Part shown: one piece after another, positions 35,997 to 45,231 of the stretch
Layout of the letters: each line of letters opens with the position of its first letter
How positions within the stretch are numbered: the first letter of the stretch is position 1
From: Lyngbya sp. PCC 8106
GTDB taxonomy: Bacteria > Cyanobacteriota > Cyanobacteriia > Cyanobacteriales > Microcoleaceae
Length of the DNA stretch: 64,000 nt
Assembly: GCF_000169095.1 (NCBI RefSeq)
Contig: NZ_AAVU01000025.1
Location: 32,785 to 96,784, forward strand
Direction: 5' to 3'
The notes under the pieces: model-generated
Seen by the model: the letters and a program-made list of their open reading frames with translations, nothing else
Database searches by the model: none
Told to the model about the DNA's origin: nothing
Program-made: the position numbers and the translations under genes

Positions 35997-36251
35997 ATGT
36001 CTACTCAAAAAACTACTGGATACGATTGTCAAGGCTACGAAAACCACGGCTGCGAATTCACAGTTCCGATTACATTAAACGTTCCCATAACAATCAATCC
36101 GGTACTGTTTATCAAACCCGTTGCACCGATGAAGGAAAACTTACACGCTCATCTTGATGCCAACATTCACCTGAGTCCGGAAGTTGCGGCTGCCAAACCA
36201 GTTTGTCTTCCGCAGAATGGATATAAACGGGAGTTATCCGCAGCAGAATAG
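35997..36251 (+). CDS. Short paralog of the 34941 gene lacking the coiled coil
   Basis: 84 residues. CEFTVPITLNVPITINPVLFIKPVAPMKENLHAHLDANIHLSPEV matches the N-terminal domain of the upstream gene at more than half of positions, with the same MST start and the same leader. It stops where the longer protein would enter its coiled coil. A strong terminator follows. Function unknown; the shared domain looks beta-rich. Confidence 0.6.
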   Translation: MSTQKTTGYDCQGYENHGCEFTVPITLNVPITINPVLFIKPVAPMKENLHAHLDANIHLSPEVAAAKPVCLPQNGYKRELSAAE

Positions 36252-36324
36252 GTTGAGTTAGCGGATAGTGAAAATTAACCACACCGCTTACATTTTTATT
36301 CATCTAATCTTTTAAAACTTCACC

Positions 36325-36372
36325 AAACCTTCAAGCATTAGCAATTCAACTAATGCTTGAAGGTTTTTATTT
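36325..36372 (+). terminator. Strong intrinsic terminator
   Basis: 17-bp perfect stem AAACCTTCAAGCATTAG/CTAATGCTTGAAGGTTT with an 8-base loop, followed by a T-rich tail. Confidence 0.85.
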
Positions 36373-37025
36373 TAATAGCCAAGTTTTCTGGTTTTTATAG
36401 AGATTTTGTTCCCCAGTTAATCTGGGAAAATGTGGTAAAATGGAGAAGGCAAGCAATCAGTTTGTGAATGGAGAAGTTCGCCGGGGGCAATGATGAAAAT
36501 CGGCGGGTGCATTTGCAGTCCGTCTTGATTTCCCTGGTGATGAGTTGGCTGGAAATTCGAGGGAAAAAATCGGAACCGTTATTGTGTTTGATTAACCGGA
36601 CGAAAAACGGTCAAATTATTTTAGAGCGATTTTTCAATAAATAAAAATTTAAAAATAGTTTCGAGCAACAATCAATAAAGTTCAAAAAGTATCGGAACCC
36701 GACCAACCGAATATTCTATAGCTGATGGTATCGCAATTATTCTGCGTATTCTAGAGTTAAGATTCCCTGTTGATAGAAGATTTAATAGAAGCCATTACAT
36801 CAGCTATGTTACAAGTTACTCAGCAGGATATTCGTAACTGGTTTACTCATTGCTGCTACTGTACCTTCTGACTATGGGAAATGCTATAAATCATAAAAAA
36901 CCGCTTGATTTTCTCAGAATTAAAACTTAATTAAACCTTGATAAATTTGCCACAATATGCTTTTTTCCTATTTTTCGGGGTTGGGTTGGGCGCAAGCAAG
37001 AGCGCCCCTACGGTGTTATCTGAAC
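36373..37025. other. Intergenic region with an integrase scrap
   Basis: Apart from the integrase-like fragment at 36507-36644 I find no gene. The part after 36700 has no readable coding content. The 3' end holds the end of the convergent nucleotidase gene. Confidence 0.4.
36507..36644 (+). pseudogene. Possible tyrosine-recombinase fragment
   Basis: One frame reads VHLQSVLISLVMSWLEIRGK then KSEPLLCLINRTKNGQIILERF. This matches the linker region before the conserved His block of cyanobacterial integrases, which usually reads W...RG...GPLFCPINR.GKI. It has no start signal and stops at TAA. It would join well with the C-terminal integrase piece at 38791, so both may be parts of one broken gene. 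Confidence 0.4.
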
Positions 37026-38507
37026 TTATTTCTGAACCAAACGACCTTCAACATTACTGTTAATATTTTGATGGGAACTGAAGTATTCTTCCAACACATC
37101 TTGGGCGGAAGTTGTCAATACTTTTTCATTGCCCAACTGGGTCAATTGTTCGGCGGTTATATTCAAACTCTGAACCGAATTTTTGAAATGATATTCTTGA
37201 ATACAGAGAGTATATTGTTGATCGTCTTGTACGTTTTTTCCCTTGATTTTCAAAGATTCGAGAGTTCGATCCGTATCCCGATAAACCGCTTCAACGCCTT
37301 GGTTGACTTGGAAATAATTACTTTCGCCGGGAATGCGATTTTCCGGTTTCATAATATGTGCAAAAATTTGCTTGAGTTGGGTTCCGGTGACTTTCACTCG
37401 GAACAGGGGGCCGTCATAGGGGTAAACTTTTTTCAGTTCGCTTAATACAACCAATGGCCCCAATTCAGTACCCCTGATCGAACCGCTACCCACCAACACC
37501 ACATCGAGGAGTTCGAGTTGGGCGAAAATATCGGCGATCAAGTTCCCCAACTCGGTTTCTCGTTCCCGTACCGGATGCACCAGTTGACGCGCCAAACGTC
37601 CGATGAGTCGATTATACTTGCGATCGGTTTCTTCTTTGAAGGAATTGATCAGTTTTTCGAGATCGGCATCGGGTTCGGCTAGATCGTCATTGACGGGTAG
37701 AAGTTGCCACTGCCATTCTACAATGCTGTTGGTATCGTCATCGACAACAATATCAAAGCGTCCGACTTGGTTTGTACCGACTCCGGCTTGACTAATTAAA
37801 ATATCATTGACTTTTGCGGGTTGTTCTAGGAAGGTGTGAGAATGTCCGCCAATAATCATGTCTACACCCCAAGCGGGATCGAGCATCGCGGCCAATTTTT
37901 TATCTTCTTCAAAACCGATATGGGTCAGCAAAATCGTCAGGTCAATATCATCGTTTTTGTATGCGTTGCAAATTTTACCAACCTCTGCGGCTGCATCTTC
38001 GAGACCTACAAATGTACCGATACTGGTATCTAATTTTAAGGATTTTAAAACCTCTTCGGTGACAATCCCGATGAACATAATATCAAATCCATCAACGTTG
38101 AGGATCAGATAGGGTTGCATCAGGCGTTTATTATACTTCTTGATGTATAAGTTGGCATTCACAATCGGAAAATTAGCCATCTTTTCCAAGAAAAGTAAGT
38201 GAGGAAAGCCGTAGTCCAATTCATGGTTTCCTAGCGTTACCACATCGGGGGCCAAATAATTCATAATTTCGATGGTTGAAAGGCCCTTGTATTCTGTATC
38301 AATGATCGACCCCTGAACCATATCGCCCGAAATCACGAATAGGACGTTTTTTTATTCCTCGCGCACTTTTTTTATATACCCCGATAGCAGGGACATTCCG
38401 CCGATCAGATCCCCTTCGGCACCGTTATTTTCGGCTATAAAGTCCCCGTGCATATCATTGGAATGTAAGATCGTAAATTTTTTAAATCTTTCGGTGGCTA
38501 CGACCAT
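37026..38507 (-). pseudogene. 5'-nucleotidase/2',3'-cyclic phosphodiesterase family, interrupted by an in-frame stop
   Basis: Full coding region starts at ATG 38507 (MVVATERFKKFTILHSNDMHGDF) but has TAA at 38354-38352 as codon 52. Reading continues in the same frame from VLFVISGDMVQG. Metallophosphatase motifs are SNDMHGDF, SGDMVQGS, TLGNHELDYG and GGHSHTF; the C-terminal 5'-nucleotidase domain has GNLIADIF and NYFQVNQGVEAVY. A restart at GTG 38336 would lose the first metal ligands. The family hydrolyses nucleotides. One nonsense codon, otherwise intact over 490 residues. Confidence 0.8.
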
Positions 38508-38790
38508 TTCTAGACCTCTTTAATTAATTGGAGTGAGGACACGATTATAACCGACCCAAATTGCTTGATAATAATAAGATTTATTAATTTACAAACCCAA
38601 TTTATAGGGGTTAACTTACTGTCCAATTGTAATAAAAATATATATTTTTGAATATAAAGTAATGGATGGGGCGTGTTTTTTAAGTTGTTTTAAAAAACTA
38701 AAATATATCTTGACAAAATTCGCTCTGACATCACTTTTAGGGCGGGTTGATTGAACTGATCGCTGTAAACTGTAATCAACCAGCCCCAAG
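38508..38790. other. A/T-rich gap before the integrase fragment
   Basis: No gene or clear element. It should contain the promoter of the interrupted nucleotidase gene. Confidence 0.4.
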
Positions 38791-39075
38791 ATGTTAAGCG
38801 GCGAGGTCGGTAAAGCTTATCAGGTTCAACGGCATCCTTCTATGTGTTCGGATGCGGTGTTGAAGATTCTCAAGAAACGAGCCGAAGCTGCGGGGGTTGA
38901 ATCCTTCAGTCCCCATGATTTTAGGAGGACGTTTTGTTCAGACTTGTTGGATGCAGGAGTGGATATTGTTACGGTTCAGAAGTTGGCGGGTCATTCTTCC
39001 CCGGTGACAACGACTAAATATGACCGACGGGGTGAGGAGACGAAGCGGAAAGCAGTTCAGAAGTTAGGGTTTTAG
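38791..39075 (+). pseudogene. Tyrosine recombinase C-terminal fragment
   Basis: 94 residues. The catalytic end of a XerC/D-like integrase: HDFRRTFCSDLLDAGVDIVTVQKLAGHSSPVTTTKYDRRG, with HxxR (about 48-51), the GH of the second His box and the nucleophile Tyr near residue 83. The whole N-terminal half and the first catalytic Arg are absent. A relic of an integrated element. Confidence 0.75.
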
Positions 39076-39395
39076 AGAGGCAGTGTTTGGTGATCATCTC
39101 TTGTGAAAATCACCAAAAGTTGCCAAGACTCAATAATTGAGCAAAAATAATGCAAATAAAATAAATAAAATGTGAACATATGAAAATATTAAAATTAACC
39201 AGAAAATACAACAATATCTTAAATTACCAATTTGAATTAAAATTACCGAGGATACTCAACAGATTTAGTATCTGAATTTTTGTCCAAAATTCTCTAAATC
39301 AATTTCACAGCGAAATAACAAAACTATTATGAACCGCAAAGTAGCAATTAAAATCTCCTCTGTTTAAGGGTCATAGGGATTAGTTGTAATAAATA
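39076..39395. other. A/T-rich intergenic region
   Basis: 320 bases with no gene, hairpin or known repeat that I can support. Confidence 0.4.
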
Positions 39396-39437
39396 GTTAC
39401 ATCGTGTCCTATTTTGCAGCTATCTCGGCTTTACCCC
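39396..39437 (+). repeat. Dispersed motif copy 2
   Basis: GTTACATCGTGTCCTATTTT then GCAGCTATCTCGGCTTTACC. It shares both halves with 49811-49851 and the second half with 34551-34575. The GTG at 39404 inside it starts the next ORF. Confidence 0.6.
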
Positions 39438-39634
39438 AATTCCGTAAGGGCAACTGCACCGCATCAACCCAACCTCCCCGCAGCCAGCGTGAAGCTTCCT
39501 ACCCCGATATTTGCATTCCTATCGGTTCGCCGGACTTGAATTGTAGTGAAGTTCCTTATAGCAATATTCGAGTCGTTGGGGATGATCCGCACGGGTTTGA
39601 TGGCGACAACGACGGCGTTGGATGTGAAGGTTAG
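39404..39634 (+). CDS. Small protein with excalibur-like calcium-binding domain, possibly a fragment
   Basis: 76 residues from GTG 39404. The C-terminal 45 residues YPDICIPIGSPDLNCSEV, then FDGDNDGVGCEG, match the cysteine-plus-DxDxDGxxCE pattern of excalibur domains. In cyanobacteria these usually end longer nucleases or surface proteins. The first 30 residues derive from a dispersed repeat, so this is likely a tail fused to repeat sequence. Ca2+ binding is known for the fold; function here is unknown. Confidence 0.55.
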   Translation: MSYFAAISALPQFRKGNCTASTQPPRSQREASYPDICIPIGSPDLNCSEVPYSNIRVVGDDPHGFDGDNDGVGCEG

Positions 39635-39676
39635 GTGTTAAAAAATTTACTCTATTTTCAAAATCAGAATAGAATC

Positions 39677-40336
39677 TTATCGGGGTAAAGCTTCAGTTTT
39701 TTCCCAACTATCTGCCACAACTTTGATTGGATAAACATGAGTGAGATATAAGTAAAAAAACGCGACAGAAACGATCAAGATAATCAACCCAATCACGTTG
39801 GAATTAATTTCCAAGTTTCCCTTAGCAAAGCTGAGTTTGGTTTCGGTCGTTTCTTTTTCTCTAAATTTTAAATAAGATAGATACAATCCAACTCCAACAA
39901 TTGACATCACTAGAACCAAAAAAAATAAATCAATAATTAAATAGGATTGAAAAACCAACCGCCTGTGATTCAGTTGCCAAAGATCGTATTCATTCTGGAT
40001 TTTAAATCTTTCCAGAACGATATTTGTTACTTTCTGCTGGCATTGTCCTTGATTTTGAGCAAATTTGCAAATATCCGCTGTTAATTTTAATTCGTCGTCG
40101 GGTTCGGGAGGTACAAATTGCTGTATTGTCTGGGGTTCTCTAGAGTATTCTTCTAAACTTTCCGCAGTTTCGGAATCTTCAGTTGAATTTTGATTGCCGT
40201 TAGAAACTTTTTCTTCCGTTGCAGCCCGCTTAGTTTCCGCCAAACTAATTAAGGGATTAACATTCGTGTTTAAACTCAAAAATAGCGTTAAAATCAATAG
40301 ACTACCCATCAAAAACTTTGTTGTTAAATACTTCAT
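39677..40336 (-). CDS. Two-helix membrane protein of unknown function
   Basis: 219 residues. A signal-like hydrophobic start (FLMGSLLILTLFLSLNTN) precedes an acidic linker (about 40-75), a Cys-containing segment (DICKFAQNQGQCQQKV) and two membrane helices (about 130-152 and 180-202). Not recognised. The short membrane protein at 40524 on the same strand may be its partner. Confidence 0.55.
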   Translation of the reverse strand: MKYLTTKFLMGSLLILTLFLSLNTNVNPLISLAETKRAATEEKVSNGNQNSTEDSETAESLEEYSREPQTIQQFVPPEPDDELKLTADICKFAQNQGQCQQKVTNIVLERFKIQNEYDLWQLNHRRLVFQSYLIIDLFFLVLVMSIVGVGLYLSYLKFREKETTETKLSFAKGNLEINSNVIGLIILIVSVAFFYLYLTHVYPIKVVADSWEKTEALPR

Positions 40337-40523
40337 TTCGATTTAATAAAACTGAAAACCGCACTCTCTTAACATCAGCTTAACAACGGCATCAAAAATT
40401 TAACAGTCACATTTATGAGTGACATTTGTTAGACAAGTATCAGGCGCGTCTTTCAATAAGTGTAGCAATTTGGGACGGGAAGTGACATTAAAAGTCAATC
40501 TCCCCACTATCCAAACAAAAATT

Positions 40524-40850
40524 TTACTGAAGATCTTCAAGTATTTTGTTCATTTTTTGAAAATCATTAAGTTTATCAATTCCCGAAAATCGAATCGAGA
40601 GATCAATTGAAAATATTGCCAGAATTATAGCAATACTCATCAAGCAAAACCAAGTTTTAATTCCGCCTGGAGTTTGCTTAACTATTCTTCCAATAACTCT
40701 CAAACTAAATAAATCCGAGTCCATATTTTCTCGGGACTCCTCATCTTGTTTTTGCCGAAACTCTAATTCTTTTAAGCGAGATAATACAGAATTTACAGAC
40801 TTTAGACTAGAATAAGTATGGAGCAATTGCAACAAAAATAATTTTACCAA
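40524..40850 (-). CDS. Small membrane protein of unknown function
   Basis: 108 residues. A charged coiled stretch (SRLKELEFRQKQDEESREN) comes before one clear hydrophobic segment (WFCLMSIAIILAIFSIDLSI, about 67-86) and a short charged tail. Same strand as the 39677 gene, about 190 bases upstream. Weak evidence; accepted on length and membrane pattern. Confidence 0.4.
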   Translation of the reverse strand: MVKLFLLQLLHTYSSLKSVNSVLSRLKELEFRQKQDEESRENMDSDLFSLRVIGRIVKQTPGGIKTWFCLMSIAIILAIFSIDLSIRFSGIDKLNDFQKMNKILEDLQ

Positions 40851-41022
40851 CAGATGCCTTTAGGAAAACTTAAATTGGATTTCTAACGTTCAATAACATG
40901 GCGGTCAACAATAACTTGAGCCGCAACCAAAGGTAGACATTCGGGTTTCATCTTTTCCTCTCCGTCTCACTAAATTTACCTGTTTTTACCATTGAAAAAA
41001 CTTTGAAAATCTGTAAAATTTA

Positions 41023-42237
41023 TTAGACCTTATTATCAGTTTCTTGAACAACGGACTGTTTATTTTGTTTGCGTTGGGATTTTTTAGGCTGTTCAGGTAG
41101 GGATTGATTTTCGGATTGAACTTCAGATTGTTTGGGCTGTTCGTCAGTTGATTTATTTTTAGGTGGGTCAACAGATTTCTGCTTTTGCTTGTTGTCTTTA
41201 ATTTCCCTTAAAGCTTCGGCTTTTAGCTTTTTAGAGGCTTTCAAGAATCCGGGTATATCTCCAGTGGGTTCGTCAAGTTGTTCAACAAATCCAAACACAT
41301 CTCTGCCGGGGAGAAACTTAGCCTTGACCTGTACAAAATAAGTTTGACCTTGCTGTTCTTTCTCTAGTCTGGGATTAAATCTAAACGGCTTTACAGGTGA
41401 ATCTCTCCAGAGTAACGGAACGTGAGAGGATTTCATAAATTTAACTTTTTTGGCGGCTTCGGCTTCTTTTATCCAGGCTAATCTATCTTTATTGAAGTTG
41501 CGAAAAATGGAAATGCAGGGAGTGCGGCAAACGGGAATAAATTGCCATAGTCCAGAGAATTTAAACTCAAAATCATCCAACTCTGTGTTTAGTTGACTGG
41601 GCTTTGCTTTTGAGCCAATGAAACCCACTAATTGAAAGCTGACCCGATGGGGTTGATCTTTTTTGGGTAAGTGAAGAATTTTGGGATAGACAATCAATCT
41701 TAGAGTAGTATTACCTGTGACTTCAATCTCTCTTTTTAGGGCTTCATAAGCTTTCTTGCGTTTATTGGGGATATAAAATAGTCGATATTCATGTTCTCCG
41801 AGTTTGATAGCTGAACGTTCGTCAGTGAGAATCACTTCCCCCTTGATAATACCAATGCCTTGAAAATAAGATTTGTTTTGGGGTTCTTCTGATTTGGATT
41901 GAGACTCGTCACTTAAAGTTTCGGTTTTTGAGGGTTCAGTTTTCTGTACGACAGACTCAATAAATTTTTCAGTAGTGGATTGTTTAGCTTCCGGTTGTAA
42001 CTCTTGATTAACTATTTCAGGCTTGGGTTTAGCATCTTGAACAGAGGTTTTAGGTTGGGCAGAAGTTCGCTTGGGCTTGGGGGTTAATGTAGTTTGAGAG
42101 TATGGAGCGGTTGTGTCGTTCGGTTGAATGTTTAACTCAGCTTGCAACTTAGCTAGCAACTCCTGATACATCGCCTTTTGTTTAGGGTTGGTAGCGGTTT
42201 GGATTAGCTTCTTGATTTTATTGACTTGTTCTAACAT
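41023..42237 (-). CDS. Hypothetical protein with folded core and long low-complexity arms
   Basis: About 404 residues from ATG 42237 (MLEQVNKIKKLIQ), preferred over an upstream start whose leader is unlike protein. An N-terminal coiled part (1-35) and a K/S/Q/E-rich linker (35-125) lead to a folded core (about 125-330): GIIKGEVILTDERSAIKLGEHEYRLFY, TTLRLIVYPKIL, FKFSGLWQFIPVCRTP, TYFVQVKAKFLP. The tail is K/Q-rich. Similar proteins are common on cyanobacterial plasmids and accessory regions; no function is known to me. Confidence 0.6.
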   Translation of the reverse strand: MLEQVNKIKKLIQTATNPKQKAMYQELLAKLQAELNIQPNDTTAPYSQTTLTPKPKRTSAQPKTSVQDAKPKPEIVNQELQPEAKQSTTEKFIESVVQKTEPSKTETLSDESQSKSEEPQNKSYFQGIGIIKGEVILTDERSAIKLGEHEYRLFYIPNKRKKAYEALKREIEVTGNTTLRLIVYPKILHLPKKDQPHRVSFQLVGFIGSKAKPSQLNTELDDFEFKFSGLWQFIPVCRTPCISIFRNFNKDRLAWIKEAEAAKKVKFMKSSHVPLLWRDSPVKPFRFNPRLEKEQQGQTYFVQVKAKFLPGRDVFGFVEQLDEPTGDIPGFLKASKKLKAEALREIKDNKQKQKSVDPPKNKSTDEQPKQSEVQSENQSLPEQPKKSQRKQNKQSVVQETDNKV

Positions 42238-42478
42238 TTTGATACCCCAAATTACACCTTTATAGTTACAGATTAAGGAAACCGCAAAACCCGGCTGCCC
42301 CATGAACCATTTATTTTATCTGCGTAGATGCTGATGGCTTCATCTGAATGGAGCATGGAAACCCGCGCCAAAAGTCAAACGTTGGCGACGGGAGGAATTG
42401 CGACCCAAGCCATGCCTCACGGTTTTTGTGCTAAACTGTGAAGCATGACTGAAAAAGCCTACCGATACCGCTTCTACC

Positions 42479-44845
42479 GTGCGACTCGTTCCTACCAAAA
42501 GTCTAGCAGACGTGGGTAGGGTAAGGTTGTGAACCTTGACAACTCAATAATCGTGATGGTGTAAGTCCATCCCTTCAGATGGTGGAGTGACAGCATAACC
42601 CCTTCCTGTGGAGAATGGTCATCAAAGTGGGAAAAGCGGGGTTAAACGGCAGTAATGATGAATCTGACATCAAATCCTGTCTAGCACCTAACTATGTGTA
42701 CGAAAGGAACTTCCGTTAGAAGTATCGTTACGGTAATCCAGCCTACGCAGATTATTGGCTAGCAACAAAATGTTAATAAGCTAACGTACTGGAAAAAGGT
42801 AGGGTTTAACCAGAACCATCTACACAGCTTCGGTATAGAGGAAGACACTAAGGTTAGAAATACGGTTATTGGGAACGAAGTAACCCTTTCAAATCTCTTA
42901 GATGAGGTCGAAATCTAAGTAGTAACCAGCGTAAGATTTGTCTGGGAAGGATTGTGTAAGAAGCAAAAGCCTATCTGTAATGTATAAGGATAAGCTGACA
43001 TACACACTGTTCAATGGAAGGAATAGTCTTAAGTAGGAAATTAATGTTATGAACACGGTGTCAAAACCGATGTATGAATGGAAGGACATCAACTGGCGAA
43101 AAGCCGAAAGATGTGTCTTCAAAATCCAAAAAAGAATATTCAAAGCCAGTCAACAAGGCAATGTCAGACTAGCCCACAAATTACAAAGGCTACTCCTAAA
43201 AAGCTGGTACGCCAAACTGTTAGCCGTTCGACGGATTAGCCAATATAATAAAGGCAAGAAAACCGCAGGCATCGATGGTGTTAAGGATTTGACACCAAAA
43301 CAAAGAATGGCAGCCAATAACTTAAAACTTGGCAACAAATCAAAACCAACCCGCCGAGTATGGATACCTAAACCCAACACGGACGAAAAGCGACCTCTAG
43401 GGATTCCAACCTTGTATGAACGTGCCTTACAAGCATTAGTAAAACTAGCGCTAGAACCCGAATGGGAAGCTAAGTTTGAACCTAATAGTTATGGATTTAG
43501 ACTAGCACGTTCAGCCCATGATGCCATCGAAGCAATATACACAAGCATCAATAAAAAGCCCAAATATGTTCTGGATGCGGACATATCCAAATGCTTCGAT
43601 AAAATCAACCATCAAAAACTGTTGGCAAAACTCCAAACCTATCCCAAGCTAAGACAACAAATCAAAGCATGGTTAAAGAGCGGAGTAATGGATGGAAAAG
43701 ACCTATTTCCTACCCATGAAGGTACACCACAGGGAGGTGTAATTTCCCCATTATTAGCAAACATAGCCTTACATGGTATGGAAGAAAGAGTTAAACAATA
43801 TGCAAGAACTCTTAAAGGAAATAAATCCAAAAATGAACAAACCTTAGCCTTAGTCAGATATGCAGACGATTTTGTTATCTTGCATGAAGATTTAAAGGTA
43901 ATTAAGGAATGCCAATAAATAATTGATGAATGGTTGGCTGTAATGGGTCTAGAACTCAAGCCAAGTAAGACCAAGATCAGTCACACTTTGGAAACACATG
44001 ATGGGAATACTGGATTTGATTTTCTAGGATTCAATATACGACAATACAGAGTCGGAAAACATCATGGTGCAAAAAGTAGCACCCGAGTCATACTAGGCTT
44101 TAAAACCCTAATCAAACCAAGTGCTGAAAATATCAAAATCCACCTAAGAAAATTAGGAGAAACAGTAGAAAGTCACAACTCAGCCCCACAGGTTGCCTTG
44201 ATTAAACGACTTAACCCAATCATAAGAGGATGGAGTAATTATTACTCATCAGTAGTAAGTGCAGAAACATTCTCAGATTGTGATCACTGTTTCTTTGAAA
44301 AACTCAAAAGATGGGCATACAGAAGACATCCCATGAAAAATCGAACTTGGATAATGCGTAAATATTGGCATACCAAGGGAAATGATAACTGGGTATTCAG
44401 CACCAGAGAAGGAGAAAATCCTTTGGAAATGGCAAGACACCGAGACACAAAAATCGTAAGATTTGTCAAGGTAAAGGGTAATAGAAGTCCTTATGATGGG
44501 GACTTAATCTATTGGAGTAGTCGTTTGGGTTCACACCCAGAAATGCCAGCCGAAAAAGTGTATCTATTAAAGAAACAAAAAGGACGCTGCACATACTGTG
44601 GATTACACTTCCAAGATGGAGATCTACTAGAAACCGACCATATCATCCCTAAATCAAAGGGTGGTAAAGACAACCGAGATAACAAGCAGTTACTCCATCG
44701 ACATTGCCATGACCTTAAAACTGTAAAGGATGCAACTGGTACTCAAGACAAAAGAGCCATTGGAGAGAGGAGCCGGATGAGGTGAAAGTCTCACGTCCGG
44801 TTCTGAAGCCGAGCCAGAATGGTGACATATCTGGTTTAGGGCAAC
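42479..44845 (+). ncRNA. Complete group II intron in tnpB codon 12
   Basis: 2367 bases. 5' GTGCGACTCG; domain I-III RNA to about 43048; maturase ORF in domain IV; domain V 44770-44804 (GAGCCGGATGAGGTGAAAGT...); domain VI and 3' end AC at 44845. Boundaries are fixed by the unbroken tnpB reading frame across them. Confidence 0.88.
43049..44785 (+). pseudogene. ltrA: Group II intron reverse transcriptase/maturase with one nonsense codon
   Basis: The frame is open for 578 codons except TAA at 43916-43918. The RT has EGTPQGGVISPLLANIALHG and LVRYADDFVILHED; the X domain has KPSKTKISHTL and GFDFLGFNIRQY; the HNH domain has CTYCGLHFQDGDLLETDHII and HRHCHD. The stop replaces the residue after ECQ, where two sister copies have Glu (RCQEFISEW, RCKEIISEW). 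This element looks recently inactivated; only one base needs to differ for a complete protein. Spliced or mobilised in trans remains possible. Confidence 0.85.
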
Positions 44846-45231
44846 CGACTCCCGAACAGGAAAACCTGTTAAGGAGGACGTTGGGTTGTGTGCGATTGGT
44901 GTACAACAAAGCACTAGCAACACGCACTGAGGCGTGGTATGAACGGAAAGAACGGGTTGGCTATTCTCAAACTTCTTCAATGTTGACAAGCTGGAAGAAA
45001 GAGGAAGAATTAGACTTCTTAAATGAGGTTAGCTGTGTTCCGCCTTCTTCAATGTTTAAGGCATCTGCAAACTGCTTTCAGTAACTTCTTTGCGGGTCGG
45101 GCAAAATACCCAAACTTCAAGAAAAAGCGACATGGTGGAAGTGCAGAGTTTACGAGCGTCAGCATTTAAGTTTAAAGAGAGCCAAGTTTACATTGCCAAA
45201 TGCAAAGAACCTTTGCCTATTAGATGGAGTC

